Positions 26,787-37,976 are shown, counted from the first letter of the stretch. The stretch is DNA of 64,000 bases from Gammaproteobacteria bacterium (GCA_003353945.1 PIVM01000012.1:1-64000), one strand, 5' to 3'. Notes: generated by a model not told the origin, from the letters alone. Made by a program: numbers and translations.

Positions 26787-29441
26787 TCAATCGTCCGCCT
26801 TTTCGCCCTCACCAGCAGGCCGAATAGCTTCGTCCTGCCCGCTATCTTCTGGCTCACTGGAACGAACAGCTTCGTCCTGCCCACTATCTTCGTTATCTTC
26901 GCTATCTTCGCTATCTTCCGGCTCACTGATTCGCTCAACACCCACCAGGTGTTCGTTCTCTTTCAATCTAATCACTCGCACACCCTGGGTATTGCGGCCA
27001 AACACAGACACTTCATCGGTCCGAGTGCGCACTAGCGTACCCTGATCACTGATCAACATTAATTGATCGCCTTCAAATACCTGTACCGCTCCTACCAATG
27101 AACCATTACGATCACTGGTCTGCATGGCAATCATGCCTTTATTGCCGCGGCCTTTGACCGAAAATTCGTCAAGTTCGGTGCGTTTGCCATAGCCGTTCCC
27201 GCTGACTGTCAGCACCTTGCCCCCCGTTTCAGGAATAATCAGGGATATAACTTTATGCCCCTCTTCCAGACGAATACCACGCACACCACGCGCCGTGCGG
27301 CCCATTGCTCGCACATCGCTTTCTTTAAAACGTACAGCCTTGCCGGAACTGCTACAGAGCATCACATCACAGGTGCCGTTGGTAATCGCCGTCCCCACCA
27401 ACACATCACCCTCTTCCAACTCCAATGCGCGAAGGCCAACACTGCGCTGACGAGAGAAGTCTACCAGCGATGTTTTCTTCACAGTGCCATTGGCAGTAGC
27501 CATAAATATATAATGGTCTTCCAGGTATTCCCTAACAGGCAAGATGGAGGTAATTCGTTCTCCCTCCTCCAATGGCAGCAGATTGACCATCGGTCTACCA
27601 CGCGAATTACGCCCCGCAACCGGGATATGAAACACCTTAAGCCAGTACACTTTACCCACATTGGTAAAACACAAGATGGTATCATGCGTACTGGCAATCA
27701 ATAAGTTTTCAACAAAGTCTTCTTCTTTGACCGAGGTTGCCGACTTACCCATGCCTCCACGGCGTTGCGCCTGATAGGCATCAAGAGGCTGAGTCTTGGC
27801 GTAGCCACCGTGAGATATGGTCACAACACGATCTTCTTCCGTAATAAGATCTTCCACCGTCAAATCCTGGCGTGAAGAAACAATCTCAGTACGACGCTCA
27901 TCACCGTATTCTGCCTTAATCGCTTCCAGCTCTTCTCGCACTACCTCTAACAAGCGCTCTGTACTGCCTAGTATTTCCAGATACTCGGCAATGAGCTCCA
28001 GTTTTTCCTGGTATTCCTTCAGCAGCTTTTCATGCTCTAAACCCGTCAGTTTCTGCAATCGCAGATCCAAAATGGCCTGTACTTGCGCGGGCGATAAATA
28101 ATAACGGCCATCTCGAAAACCGTATTGTTCCGGCAGATCTTCCGGGCGACATGCATGTTCACCCGCCCGCTCCAGCATCCCCATCACATCACCGAGCTGC
28201 CAGGCCATGGCCGATAGTTTTTCCTTCGCCTCTGCCGTATTGGCCGATGATTTGATTAGTTCAATCACCGGATCGATATTGGAAATGGCAACGGCCAGAC
28301 CTTCCAGTACATGCCCACGCTCACGGGCCTTGCGCAACTGATACACGGTTCTGCGCGTAACCACTTCACGACGATGGCGGATAAAAGCTTCAATGACGTC
28401 TTTGAGATTGAGCAATTTGGGCTGACCGTTGACCAGCGCCACCATATTGATACCAAAAACGCTTTCAAGTTGAGTTTGTGCGTATAGATTGTTCAGCACC
28501 ACCTCACCCACTTCGCCGCGGCGCAGTTCAATCACTATTCGAGTATCTTTACTCGATTCATCGCGCAGCTCGGTAATCCCCTCAATTTTCTTATCCTTTA
28601 CCAGCTCAGCAATCTTTTCGACCAAACGTGCCCGGTTTACCTGATAGGGCAATTCAGAAATAATAATGGTCTCTTTATTCTTTTTTTCGTCTCTTTCAAT
28701 GTTGGCGCGTGCCCGCACATAGATGCGTCCACGCCCCGTGCGATAGGCCAACAAGATGCCGGCCTTGCCGTTGATGATGGCGCCATTAGGGAAATCCGGA
28801 CCAGGCACATGTTCCATTAATTCATCAATTGACAGCTCTGGATTGTTAATCAGCGCCAGCGTCGCATTGAGGATTTCGGTTAAATTGTGTGGCGGGATAT
28901 TGGTTGCCATACCCACGGCAATACCAGAGGAACCATTAACCAGCAAACTCGGTATGCGGGTGGGGAAGACATCGGGAATCATTTCGGTGCCGTCGTAGTT
29001 CTCGACAAAATCCACTGTCTCCTTATCCAGATCCGACAGCATCTCATGGGAAATTTTCTCCATGCGTATTTCGGTATAACGCATGGCTGCCGCCGAATCG
29101 CCATCTAGCGAACCGAAGTTGCCCTGGCCATCCACTAGGGTATAACGCATGGAAAAATCCTGCGCCATACGAACAATGGTGTCATAAACGGCCGAATCAC
29201 CGTGTGGGTGGTATTTACCAATCACATCACCGACTATGCGGGCAGACTTCTTGTAAGCCTTGTTGTAATCATTATTTAATACACTCATCGCAAACAAAAC
29301 ACGACGGTGTACCGGTTTGAGCCCATCACGCACATCCGGCAAAGCCCGCCCAACAATCACGCTCATCGCATAGGCGAGATAGGACTGCTTGAGCTCATCT
29401 TCTATGTTGACAGGTACAATTTCTTTGGCTAATTCACCCAT
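26787..29441 (-). CDS. gyrA: DNA gyrase subunit A
   Basis: 884 residues. The breakage-reunion domain contains the active-site Tyr in [11 protein letters not shown]. The quinolone region reads [17 protein letters not shown], i.e. Ser and Asp at the positions (83, 87) that are usually mutated in resistance, so wild type there. The GyrA box QRRGGMGK opens the C-terminal beta-pinwheel. After the pinwheel comes an acidic low-complexity tail of about 50 residues with duplicated SEPEDS and GQDEA units. The gene starts the large minus-strand block; serC follows. Confidence 0.97.
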   Translation of the reverse strand: MGELAKEIVPVNIEDELKQSYLAYAMSVIVGRALPDVRDGLKPVHRRVLFAMSVLNNDYNKAYKKSARIVGDVIGKYHPHGDSAVYDTIVRMAQDFSMRYTLVDGQGNFGSLDGDSAAAMRYTEIRMEKISHEMLSDLDKETVDFVENYDGTEMIPDVFPTRIPSLLVNGSSGIAVGMATNIPPHNLTEILNATLALINNPELSIDELMEHVPGPDFPNGAIINGKAGILLAYRTGRGRIYVRARANIERDEKKNKETIIISELPYQVNRARLVEKIAELVKDKKIEGITELRDESSKDTRIVIELRRGEVGEVVLNNLYAQTQLESVFGINMVALVNGQPKLLNLKDVIEAFIRHRREVVTRRTVYQLRKARERGHVLEGLAVAISNIDPVIELIKSSANTAEAKEKLSAMAWQLGDVMGMLERAGEHACRPEDLPEQYGFRDGRYYLSPAQVQAILDLRLQKLTGLEHEKLLKEYQEKLELIAEYLEILGSTERLLEVVREELEAIKAEYGDERRTEIVSSRQDLTVEDLITEEDRVVTISHGGYAKTQPLDAYQAQRRGGMGKSATSVKEEDFVENLLIASTHDTILCFTNVGKVYWLKVFHIPVAGRNSRGRPMVNLLPLEEGERITSILPVREYLEDHYIFMATANGTVKKTSLVDFSRQRSVGLRALELEEGDVLVGTAITNGTCDVMLCSSSGKAVRFKESDVRAMGRTARGVRGIRLEEGHKVISLIIPETGGKVLTVSGNGYGKRTELDEFSVKGRGNKGMIAMQTSDRNGSLVGAVQVFEGDQLMLISDQGTLVRTRTDEVSVFGRNTQGVRVIRLKENEHLVGVERISEPEDSEDSEDNEDSGQDEAVRSSEPEDSGQDEAIRPAGEGEKADD

Positions 29442-29733
29442 ACCGTTATGGTAATCCTTGCATCAATTGATTGGCCGTCGGATCTTTTTGGGGAGGATCA
29501 AACCGGGCGACAAATACAACTTGCCGCTCATCAGCCTTCTCCTTCCGTATTAGACGGATACGCTCGCAAAACAAAAGCGGAATGATACCACAGTTCACGC
29601 GCTCTACTCTATCTGCAACAAGATCAAACAGACCTGAGATATTTGGCAAGGCCTTCGCCAAGACGCTGCATTTCATGTCAATACCGGTATACTTGTGCGC
29701 TGACTTCATAACACCGATTAAATTTCAATCAAT

Positions 29734-31059
29734 ATGACCGCTATCACGCCTATCGACAGACTGATCAACGCCAGCTGGGTTGTACCGATCATCCCTGAAA
29801 ACTGCGTATTACAGAATCACTCCATAGCACTTCAGGGGCAGGAAATCATTGATATCCTGCCCACCAACGAGGCGCAACAACGATATCGACCGAACCATAG
29901 CCATGATCTGGATAACCATGTGCTAATGCCCGGCCTCATCAACGCACATGGCCACGCTGCCATGACATTATTTCGCGGACTGGCCGACGACTACCCCTTA
30001 ATGACCTGGCTGCAAAACTATATCTGGCCCGCAGAACAGCAGTGGGTTGACGAAGAGTTTGTCAAAGACGGTACTGAACTGGCCATTGCTGAAATGCTGC
30101 GAAGCGGCACTACCTGTTTCAGCGATATGTATTTCTTTCCCAACCAAGCGGCTGAAGCAGCGCACCAGGCCGGCATTAGGGCTCAAATTGCATTTCCAGT
30201 CTTTGATGTACCCAGCGCCTGGGGACGCGACGCCAACGACTATATCCACAAAGGGCTGCAATTGCGCGATGATTTCAAACACAACCAATATGTGGAAATT
30301 GCATTTGGCCCCCATGCGCCCTACACCATTGCCGACCCTGCGCTTGAACGTGTTGCCATGCTGTCGGCTGAATTGGACAGCGTTGTGCAAATGCATCTGC
30401 ATGAGACTGCACACGAAGTGCATGATGCACTGGATCAAAACAATGAAAGCCCCCTTGAGCGTTTGCACCGATTTGGCTTGCTAACACCTCGCATGCAATG
30501 TGTACATATGACCTCTCTGAATGACACGGATATCGCTCTGCTACAAGAGACAGGGGCACACATCATTCACTGTCCACAATCCAATTTGAAACTGGCCAGT
30601 GGCTTCTGCGAAGTTCAAAAATTATCCCAAGCAGGCATTAATATTGCCCTTGGCACAGACGGTGCCGCCAGTAACAATAGCCTGGACCTTTTCGCAGAAA
30701 TGCGTACCGCAGCCTTATTAGCCAAGGCGGTTGCCAACGATGCCACTGCACTACCCGACCACCAGGCTTTACGGATGGCAACGATCCATGGCGCTCGCGC
30801 AATGGGTCTGCAGGATAAAATCGGTAGTCTGGAAGTGAACAAGCAGGCCGATATTATCGCTGTGGATTTATCCGATATTGAATCACAGCCTGTTTATGAT
30901 CCAGTATCGCAACTAGCCTATACTGCCTGCGCCCATCAAGTGAAGGAAGTCTGGATTGGCGGGCAGCATGTGTTGCAGGATCGTCAACCCCTGCACTTAA
31001 ACATGAGTGAGCTCTGTGAGAAGGCAACGCAATGGGGTCAAAAGATAGCGGCAAAGTAA
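29734..31059 (+). CDS. mtaD: 5-methylthioadenosine/S-adenosylhomocysteine deaminase-type amidohydrolase
   Basis: 441 residues, amidohydrolase superfamily of the TRZ/ATZ branch. Metal ligands: NAHGHAAMTLFRGLADD (near 70), HLHETAHEV (about 215), a later His in MTSLNDTD context, and the Asp in LGTDGAASNN (about 305). In Pseudomonas-type genomes this gene stands next to ubiG and mupP, as here, and is thought to deaminate MTA or SAH. Start is an ATG 25 bases downstream of the divergent gyrA upstream region; binding site weak. Confidence 0.88.
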   Translation: MTAITPIDRLINASWVVPIIPENCVLQNHSIALQGQEIIDILPTNEAQQRYRPNHSHDLDNHVLMPGLINAHGHAAMTLFRGLADDYPLMTWLQNYIWPAEQQWVDEEFVKDGTELAIAEMLRSGTTCFSDMYFFPNQAAEAAHQAGIRAQIAFPVFDVPSAWGRDANDYIHKGLQLRDDFKHNQYVEIAFGPHAPYTIADPALERVAMLSAELDSVVQMHLHETAHEVHDALDQNNESPLERLHRFGLLTPRMQCVHMTSLNDTDIALLQETGAHIIHCPQSNLKLASGFCEVQKLSQAGINIALGTDGAASNNSLDLFAEMRTAALLAKAVANDATALPDHQALRMATIHGARAMGLQDKIGSLEVNKQADIIAVDLSDIESQPVYDPVSQLAYTACAHQVKEVWIGGQHVLQDRQPLHLNMSELCEKATQWGQKIAAK

Positions 31060-31121
31060 CACCTGCAATTTCAAACAACACAATCTAGCAAACAATACAA
31101 TCGACGACAGGCACGCCATCA

Positions 31122-31862
31122 ATGAGCAAGCAATCGAACCGAGCATCATCGACCACAAAGCAACGTAATGTCGATCCAGCCGAAATTGCCAAATTTGAAG
31201 AGCTGGCCAGTCGCTGGTGGGATACTGAGGGTGAATTTAAAACGCTGCATGAAATCAACCCGCTTAGATTAGGTTATATTGACGCTAGAGCGGCGGTCGC
31301 CAATAAACGCATTATTGATGTGGGCTGTGGCGGCGGTGTTTTATCGGAGGGATTGGCCCAGCGCGGCGCCGACGTGACCGGGATTGATATGGGAGACGCC
31401 CCTTTGAGCGTAGCTCGCCTGCATCAACATGAATCAGAACTGGTTATTGATTACCAAAAGTCCACGCCTGAAGAAGCGGCAGAGAAGTTCCCTGAAAGCT
31501 ATGACGTCGTAACCTGCCTGGAAATGCTGGAGCATGTACCAAAGCCCGCCTCTGTTGTTCAGGCATGTGCAACGCTCACCAAACCGGGTGGCCATCTGTT
31601 TTTTTCAACGATTAACCGAAATCCAAAATCCTGGTTGTTTGCGGTGATGGGCGCCGAATACGTGCTAAAGCTGTTACCGAAAGGCACTCATGATTTCGAC
31701 AAATTTATCAAGCCTTCGGAACTGGCTCAATGGATACGCGAAGCTGACTTGCAACTCGAAGACATTACCGGCATGAGTTACAACCCTATCAGCAAACGTT
31801 ACTCTCTTGGTCAGGACGTGTCAGTCAACTACATACTTCACGCCAGCAAACCTAACGAATAA
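31122..31862 (+). CDS. ubiG: Ubiquinone biosynthesis O-methyltransferase
   Basis: 246 residues. SAM-dependent class I methyltransferase that does both O-methylations in ubiquinone synthesis. Characteristic [14 protein letters not shown] at the N-terminus, motif [39 protein letters not shown] and [12 protein letters not shown]. Followed by mupP with a 23-base gap. Confidence 0.95.
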   Translation: MSKQSNRASSTTKQRNVDPAEIAKFEELASRWWDTEGEFKTLHEINPLRLGYIDARAAVANKRIIDVGCGGGVLSEGLAQRGADVTGIDMGDAPLSVARLHQHESELVIDYQKSTPEEAAEKFPESYDVVTCLEMLEHVPKPASVVQACATLTKPGGHLFFSTINRNPKSWLFAVMGAEYVLKLLPKGTHDFDKFIKPSELAQWIREADLQLEDITGMSYNPISKRYSLGQDVSVNYILHASKPNE

Positions 31863-31885
31863 GAACTGAATAAGTAAAACAAACC

Positions 31886-32578
31886 ATGTCAACTGAGTTT
31901 TCAAAGATTGACAATGGTGCCGTACTGTTTGACCTGGACGGCACATTGCTCGATACGGCCCCCGATTTTGTCCACGTCGTTAACACCCTACTGGCTGAAA
32001 ATAATCGACCACCACTTCCCTTTGATGTGATTCGCAACACAGTCTCCAATGGCGCTCGCGCCCTGATCACGCTGGCATTTGAACTTGAAGAATCCCATCC
32101 GGACTTTGAGCCTCTACGAGAGAGACTGCTAGCGCTTTACACAGAACAACTGGCGGTAGAGACCAAACCATTCAATGGCATCAAAGAAACCCTCGCCTAT
32201 CTTGCTGATTTCAACATCCCCTGGGGTATTGTCACCAACAAACCCAGCATTTATACAGACAAACTATTGCAACGTATAGCGCTGACACCTGCTGCTGGCA
32301 CCGTCATTTGTCCAGACCACGTCAGCCGCAGCAAGCCTGATCCTGAACCATTGCTACTCGCCTGCCAACAGTTGACCTGCTCGCCATCAAAAAGCATCTA
32401 TATCGGTGATCACCGTCGTGATATTGAGGCAGGAAAAAATGCCAATATGACAACCATCGCGGCGGCCTATGGCTATGTGCACCGGGATGATCCGGCAGAA
32501 TCCTGGCAGGCCGATCACTGCATCTATTCTGCCCTGGAAATTATCGATATTATTCGCGCCAAATTACACAATAAATAA
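31886..32578 (+). CDS. mupP: HAD phosphatase, likely N-acetylmuramic acid 6-phosphate phosphatase MupP
   Basis: 230 residues. HAD motif I FDLDGTLLDTAPD (17-29), motif II in GIVTNKP, motif III around SKPDPEP and motif IV IGDHRRDIEAGKNANM. General resemblance is to phosphoglycolate phosphatase (Gph). The mtaD-ubiG-mupP order is that of the Pseudomonas gene shown to act in the MurNAc/anhydroMurNAc recycling route that bypasses de novo UDP-MurNAc synthesis. The mupP name rests on this synteny; gph remains the alternative. Confidence 0.8.
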   Translation: MSTEFSKIDNGAVLFDLDGTLLDTAPDFVHVVNTLLAENNRPPLPFDVIRNTVSNGARALITLAFELEESHPDFEPLRERLLALYTEQLAVETKPFNGIKETLAYLADFNIPWGIVTNKPSIYTDKLLQRIALTPAAGTVICPDHVSRSKPDPEPLLLACQQLTCSPSKSIYIGDHRRDIEAGKNANMTTIAAAYGYVHRDDPAESWQADHCIYSALEIIDIIRAKLHNK

Positions 32579-32744
32579 TACAATCCAGATGAACAGACTC
32601 ATTAAATAAAGCGCGTTCAACGGTCGACATTTTTTTGACGACAATCTCACTCTGACTTACCTTCTCCTCCCAAACACATTTGGAAGCACTTCATACTTTA
32701 TTGTTTTTATTGTTATTTTTAACATCTCAAACACAGTTGGCACA

Positions 32745-32786
32745 TATCTCGCAACTGATATCTCACAACTGATATCTCACAACTGG
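32745..32786. repeat. Three tandem copies of a 14-bp unit
   Basis: tatctc(g/a)caactg(a/g) is repeated three times without gaps in the 286-base spacer before the GGDEF gene. The copies differ at two positions only. The spacer also has several short AT-rich direct repeats; no promoter is evident by eye. Possibly slippage-generated. Confidence 0.8.
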
Positions 32787-32864
32787 CCGATCACCGCACG
32801 GCAAAATCGTGCTCTAACAAACAACTAAATAACCAAATAACCCCGTAGGCGAAGTCAAATCATT

Positions 32865-33836
32865 ATGAATCTACAGAGTTTTTACAGCGAGACTCACAAT
32901 ATGGCAACCCCATTCCAACAATTCAGTGCTCTCGAATCCATTAATGCAGTGCAGCTGAAAGAAAAATTCCAAACACCCGTTGATATTAACAGCCGTGCAT
33001 TTTTATCCGTACGCTTGCAACTGACCAGCGTGCTGCAAACCAGCTTGGATATTACCGAAATCATTGGATTGTTTTTTAAGGAAACACAAGCGGCTGTGCA
33101 GTATGAACACATCCATTACAAACACCCGGCTCTTGAACTGGATTATGAGACTGGCAAAAAACAACAACATAGCTGCAACTATCGCCTAATCCATGACAAG
33201 AACGTTTACGGTGATATCACGCTGACACGCGCTCATCCCTTTTGCGAACAGGAATTATGTGTTTTGGAAGCCTTGATGAGCACATTGATATGCCCATTGC
33301 GCAATGGACTGATGTATCTCGATGCGCTTCAGGCAGCCACAAGAGATCCATTAACTGGTTTGGGTAGCCGTGCCAGCCTGGACACTGCATTGACGCATAA
33401 TCTAAGCATTGCAAAACGCCACCAATATCCATTTTCTCTATTGCTGTTGGATATTGATAAATTTAAACAAATCAATGATACCTATGGTCATAGCGCAGGC
33501 GACATAGTGCTCAAGGAAGTCGCACAAGCCATCATGGCCATCACGCGACAAACAGACCAGGCTTTTCGCTACGGTGGTGAGGAATTTGTTGTCATTCTGG
33601 AAAAAACCGACGAAGACGAAGCCCTGTTGATTGCCGAGCGCATTCGCCAACGAATTGAAAGCATGCTAATAGCCTACAATGGGCAAACCATTGTGGCAAC
33701 AGCCAGCATTGGCGTTGCCTCCGTCGCCAAACATGACACTACGAACACCATTTTTGACCGCGCCGATGGGGCCATGTATTACGCCAAGAAAAATGGCAGA
33801 AACCAGGTGGTCAGCAGCAGCCTGCTTGTTGAGTGA
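32865..33836 (+). CDS. Diguanylate cyclase (GGDEF domain)
   Basis: 323 residues, cytoplasmic. Residues about 150-315 form a GGDEF domain: DPLTGLGSRASLD, LLLLDIDKFKQINDTYGH, and the active site FRYGGEEFVVIL (GGEEF, catalytically competent). No RxxD inhibitory site stands out just before the motif. The first 140 residues contain a GAF-like alpha/beta sensor region (TSLDITEIIGLFFKETQAA, ERYEH-type) without a recognised ligand. It is predicted to make cyclic di-GMP. A start at ATG 32865 or at 32901 (MATPFQQ) is possible. Confidence 0.9.
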   Translation: MNLQSFYSETHNMATPFQQFSALESINAVQLKEKFQTPVDINSRAFLSVRLQLTSVLQTSLDITEIIGLFFKETQAAVQYEHIHYKHPALELDYETGKKQQHSCNYRLIHDKNVYGDITLTRAHPFCEQELCVLEALMSTLICPLRNGLMYLDALQAATRDPLTGLGSRASLDTALTHNLSIAKRHQYPFSLLLLDIDKFKQINDTYGHSAGDIVLKEVAQAIMAITRQTDQAFRYGGEEFVVILEKTDEDEALLIAERIRQRIESMLIAYNGQTIVATASIGVASVAKHDTTNTIFDRADGAMYYAKKNGRNQVVSSSLLVE

Positions 33837-34067
33837 AATTGATCTGCCTAAAGGACAGCTATCACGAATAAACGCTCTTTTTATTTTTATTGCACAAATC
33901 ATTTCACTCGAAAATTTCAAACAGGCGACACTGAAACATTTTATAGTATTAGAACAGGGATGTTAGCAAGCAGCCAGCAGTGAAGCAGCTAACTCCACAT
34001 CGTTCACTCGCAAGAACACATCCTCAATCGGCGCTTTTGTCTCACACCGGCGCGTTTTCGAAAAAAA

Positions 34068-36245
34068 TCATCCAGCCCTGATAAACCAGCAGCGATGTAC
34101 ATGTGGACTTCGTTTAAAATCCACGTCAATAGTATCAGTCGTTACGTCCTCAACCTGATAGTCTGCCAACAAATCAGTGTTGAATGTAAACTTTTTCAGA
34201 TTACAGGAAAATATTAACAATCCGCCTGGTGCAAGCAAGCGCATCGTCTCTCTAATCAAGCTCTTGTGGTCACGCTGAATATCCAACACACCCTGCATTT
34301 TTTTTGAATTTGAAAAACTGGGGGGGTCCAAAAAGATCAGATCAAAACGCTGTCCCCCCGGCTTGCCACACTCGTTAATCCACTTTAAGCAATCGGCCTG
34401 AATAAACTCGTGCTTGACTTCACTCAATCCGTTTAACGCAAAATTCTTTTTTGCCCATCCGAGATAGGCGGCAGACATATCCACACTGGTGGTACTGGTG
34501 GCTCCTGCAATTGCGGCATGCAAAGAGGCTACTGCCGTATAGCAAAACAGGTTTAGAAATCGTTTACCCTTCCCCATGGAGGCAATTTTTAGCCGGATAG
34601 GTCGATGATCAAGAAACAGCCCTGTATCAAGATAATCCTGCAAATTCACTAATAAGCGACAATCACCTTCGGTGAGTTGAAGCATATTATCTTGTTGATC
34701 AATCTTTTCATATTGTGCACTCCCCTTTTGTCGGCGACGTTGCTTGTACACAATACGATTTTCATCAATGCCAAAGGCCACCGGCACCGCCTGCTGAACT
34801 TCTCTGAAGCGCTTTAGTGCTTTGGCCGGGTCAACACTTTTTGGCGGGGCGTATTCGCTCACCTGTAACCAGTCACCGTAACGATCAACCGCGACAGCAT
34901 ATTCCGGCATATCCGCATCATAGAGGCGATAGGCACTGATATGATTTTTTCTAGCCCACTTATCCAGTTGACGTATATTTTTCTTCAACCGGTTAACCAG
35001 CATCGATGCGCCAGAGGAAAGTGCTGCTTGCGAATCCGCGCTCTCGGCATCCTGTTGATGACTTTCCTCAACAACCTTGTTCTTTCTTTCATACAGATCA
35101 AACAACAACAGGCGACTGGCTATCGGACCGTTGTGGAAAGCATATTGCTTGTGACTATACAAGGGCATGGCCTTGGCCAGGTCTTCATTACCGGTAAAGA
35201 TAGCGGCTTTCCAGCCAGCAAAATCCGCTTTCAAGCGCTGCCCAAGATGTTCGTATAAAAACAGCAATGACTCCTTTTCACCCAGTCGCTCACCGTAAGG
35301 GGGGTTTGTCAGCAACAAGCCTCTTTCTGCTTTTGGACGTTTCAGATTGACCAATTCCTGACAACCTACGCCAATCACAGCCTCCAGACCGGCCATATGA
35401 ATATTCTTTTGAGCTAGACGGATCACTTTCGGATCTGCGTCATAGCCTCTAATCTCTGAAAGTTGAGCAGATAAACCAGCCTCTCTGCGCTCCTGTGCCT
35501 CCTGTCGAATTTTCGCCCACATCACAGGAATATGTCCTAGCCAGTTCTCGAAACCAAAACTGGGTCGAGTTAAGCCAGGTGCAATATCAGCCTGCATCAT
35601 GGCAGCTTCAATTAAAAAAGTGCCTGAGCCACAAAGCGGATCAAGCAGATCATAGCCGTCACGAGCAAGCCCAGGCCATCCAGCCCGCACCAAAAGCGCC
35701 GCTGCCAGATTTTCCTTCAGTGGCGCCATACCCGCCCCCCGCCGATAACCGCGCCGGTGCAGGCTGTCACCTGACAGATCAATGCCAACAGTAAAGGTTT
35801 TTTTATGCAAACGTGCATAAATACGCAAGCTATTCGTATCGGTCGCCACATTAGGCCGCTCGCCGCCCTGAGCGCGAAAACGATCCACCAATCCGTCTTT
35901 TACACGCACAGCACCGTAATGCGTGTGACGGATACTGGCGCTACGGCCGACGAACTCGACTGAAAATGTCCGCTCATGATCCAAATGTTCCTGCCAATCA
36001 ATATCCCGTGATGTTTGATAGATTGCCGCATCCGTGTCGCTGTTGTCGACGGATCGTAATACCAATATCACTTTGTTTGCCAGTCTGGACCACAGACAGA
36101 CTCGATAAGCCATTGCCATATCTGCGCTAAACCAGACGCCAAAAGCCCCCTGCTTCACCTCTTTTATGCCAAAAGACACAAGCTCATCAAGTAATAAGGC
36201 GTCCACCCCTTTAGGGCAGGTCGCAAAAAATGAGTAAGATGACAT
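34068..36245 (-). CDS. rlmKL: 23S rRNA m2G2445/m7G2069 bifunctional methyltransferase
   Basis: 725 residues, the full length of RlmKL. The N-terminal part has the THUMP domain and the first methyltransferase (RlmL) with LLDPLCGSGTFLIEAA and the catalytic LTNPPYGERLG. The C-terminal part (RlmK) has the RFLNLFCYTAVASLHAA motif and FDLIFLDPPSFSNS. It modifies helix 74 of 23S rRNA. Single gene, minus strand. Confidence 0.95.
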   Translation of the reverse strand: MSSYSFFATCPKGVDALLLDELVSFGIKEVKQGAFGVWFSADMAMAYRVCLWSRLANKVILVLRSVDNSDTDAAIYQTSRDIDWQEHLDHERTFSVEFVGRSASIRHTHYGAVRVKDGLVDRFRAQGGERPNVATDTNSLRIYARLHKKTFTVGIDLSGDSLHRRGYRRGAGMAPLKENLAAALLVRAGWPGLARDGYDLLDPLCGSGTFLIEAAMMQADIAPGLTRPSFGFENWLGHIPVMWAKIRQEAQERREAGLSAQLSEIRGYDADPKVIRLAQKNIHMAGLEAVIGVGCQELVNLKRPKAERGLLLTNPPYGERLGEKESLLFLYEHLGQRLKADFAGWKAAIFTGNEDLAKAMPLYSHKQYAFHNGPIASRLLLFDLYERKNKVVEESHQQDAESADSQAALSSGASMLVNRLKKNIRQLDKWARKNHISAYRLYDADMPEYAVAVDRYGDWLQVSEYAPPKSVDPAKALKRFREVQQAVPVAFGIDENRIVYKQRRRQKGSAQYEKIDQQDNMLQLTEGDCRLLVNLQDYLDTGLFLDHRPIRLKIASMGKGKRFLNLFCYTAVASLHAAIAGATSTTSVDMSAAYLGWAKKNFALNGLSEVKHEFIQADCLKWINECGKPGGQRFDLIFLDPPSFSNSKKMQGVLDIQRDHKSLIRETMRLLAPGGLLIFSCNLKKFTFNTDLLADYQVEDVTTDTIDVDFKRSPHVHRCWFIRAG

Positions 36246-36428
36246 CAGAAATCAGTCCCATACAAACAAAATAAGCCTATTTCCAGTTCAAATAAATTAG
36301 ATCGATTATGCATTTACATATCTCTGCTTATACCGATAACTGCATATAAAATAACCAGCCTACAGTAATAACAAACACTTAGCGCACTATGCTCCAAGTA
36401 GACTGAAGTATGCCTTTGTCTATAATAA

Positions 36429-36504
36429 ATTTGTGGTCGACAAAAAAGGTAAAATCTGTTTTTTTAATAGGGTGGATTGTCTATTTTGACGACCACAATA
36501 GACA
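36429..36504. promoter_or_regulatory. Overlapping inverted repeats in the rmf leader
   Basis: About 100-170 bases before rmf. Arms ttgtggtcg (36431-36439) and cgaccacaa (36490-36498) can pair. A second perfect 8-bp pair, tgtctatt (36478-36485) and aatagaca (36497-36504), uses overlapping bases, so the two hairpins exclude each other. This is what an attenuator or sRNA-regulated leader could look like; whether it is transcribed is not shown. The rest of the 357-base spacer is AT-rich with poly-A/T runs. Confidence 0.45.
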
Positions 36505-36602
36505 TCATTCTCCTCTATTTAACAACTCATACAACATAGGAATAAAAAATAAAAAAACAACTAATTCCAACATCCTGAAGGAACACCTGAGAGGTTTAGT
36601 GC

Positions 36603-36806
36603 ATGAGAAGACAAAAACGCAATATGAATGACAGAGCTTTTCACCGCGGTTATCAAGCCGGCATCACCGGCAAGTCTCGAGATTTATGTCCCCACGAAAA
36701 CGACTTACCAAGACAAGAGTGGGTAAGCGGTTGGCGTGAAGGTCGCATCGACCACTGGGAGGGTTTCACCGGCGTAGCCGGGGTTCACAAGGCCGAAGTA
36801 CACTGA
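36603..36806 (+). CDS. rmf: Ribosome modulation factor
   Basis: 67 residues, a little longer than E. coli RMF (55). It shows the same pattern MRRQKRN...AFHRGYQAGITGKSRDLCP and a WVSGWREGR core. RMF dimerises 70S ribosomes into hibernating 100S particles in stationary phase. Followed by a clear terminator; the unusual leader is listed separately. Confidence 0.95.
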   Translation: MRRQKRNMNDRAFHRGYQAGITGKSRDLCPHENDLPRQEWVSGWREGRIDHWEGFTGVAGVHKAEVH

Positions 36807-36851
36807 TTCCCTGACAATCAATCGTTTCTTAAAATGCGTTTCGCATAACTT

Positions 36852-36873
36852 AGGCCCGCCACGCGGGCCTTTT
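36852..36873 (+). terminator. rmf terminator
   Basis: Stem aggcccgc / gcgggcct with a 3-base loop, followed by TTTTCC on the plus strand. It lies 45 bases after the rmf stop. An A-run further right may make it act for pyrD in the other direction as well, since pyrD ends at 36939. Confidence 0.85.
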
Positions 36874-36938
36874 CCTTCCAGGCTAAAAAACATCATTTAA
36901 CAACATTCTGAACGGATCTGTGCGTTCAGGAACAGATC

Positions 36939-37976
36939 TTAATCCGATTTTTTCGCAACTGAAGCGTCCAATATCGCCTTATTTGCCTCAGCTATCAGTT
37001 TTGGCCCTCGATAGATAAGCCCGCTGTAGAGCTGTACAAGTTCAGCGCCGGCATCAATTTTTTCAACTGCTGACTGGCCATCCATAATGCCACCGACACC
37101 AATAATCGGTAATTTCCCATCCAAGGTCTCTGCCAATTGTCGTATTACTGCAGTCGAACGCTGTCTCAGCGGTGCCCCGCTTAAACCACCCGCTTCCTCA
37201 CTGTGGCGTACTCCCTCCAGGCCCTCGCGTTCAATCGTGGTGTTGGTTGCAATCACTCCATCCATCTCTGTATCAACCAGTGCTTCTGCCACCTTGCCAA
37301 GGTCGTCCGGAGACATATCCGGTGCAATTTTTACGACCAATGGAACGCGACGACTGTGCTGTACCTGAAGCTGCTGTTGATGCGTTTTCAAAGACGTGAG
37401 CAGCCGTAGCAACGGTTCACCAAACTGCAGGTCACGCAAACCGGGGGTATTGGGCGATGATAAATTGACCGTTATATACGATGCTACTGGATAAACCTTG
37501 CGCATACAGATGAGATAATCATCCACCGCATTTTCCAGTGGTGTATCTTTGTTTTTACCAATATTGATACCCAACACGCCGGTAAAATCCGATTTTTCTA
37601 CCTTTTCTACCAGATAATCCACTCCCAGATTATTAAACCCCATACGGTTGATAATCGCTTGTTGCTCGGGCAATCGAAACAGACGCGGGCGAGGATTACC
37701 CGGTTGTGGCAGAGGAGTCACTGTGCCTAATTCTAAAAAACCGAAACCTAGAGAAGCCAAGCCCAAAATGTGATCCGCATTCTTATCAAGCCCTGCGGCC
37801 AGACCAACCGGATTGGGAAAACGAATACCCATTACCTCCCTTGAATTACACACTCTTTGCTCAGCAATTAATCCGCCTAGGCGTAACTGTGCAGCCAAAT
37901 CCATAGAGGTCAGCGAGAGATTATGTGCCGCTTCTGTCGGAAGCTTAAATAACAACTGGCGAAACAAAGAGTACAT
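36939..37976 (-). CDS. pyrD: Dihydroorotate dehydrogenase (quinone), class 2
   Basis: 345 residues. Membrane-associated flavoenzyme of pyrimidine synthesis. The N-terminal amphipathic helix is followed by [31 protein letters not shown], the catalytic-Ser region [15 protein letters not shown] and the FMN-binding [13 protein letters not shown] near the end. All class 2 features are present. Confidence 0.96.
   Translation of the reverse strand: MYSLFRQLLFKLPTEAAHNLSLTSMDLAAQLRLGGLIAEQRVCNSREVMGIRFPNPVGLAAGLDKNADHILGLASLGFGFLELGTVTPLPQPGNPRPRLFRLPEQQAIINRMGFNNLGVDYLVEKVEKSDFTGVLGINIGKNKDTPLENAVDDYLICMRKVYPVASYITVNLSSPNTPGLRDLQFGEPLLRLLTSLKTHQQQLQVQHSRRVPLVVKIAPDMSPDDLGKVAEALVDTEMDGVIATNTTIEREGLEGVRHSEEAGGLSGAPLRQRSTAVIRQLAETLDGKLPIIGVGGIMDGQSAVEKIDAGAELVQLYSGLIYRGPKLIAEANKAILDASVAKKSD

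Noticed and set aside
29446..29709. 87-codon minus-strand frame upstream of gyrA
   Set aside because: No ribosome binding site, low-complexity basic sequence and it fills the gyrA leader between two divergent genes; probably non-coding.
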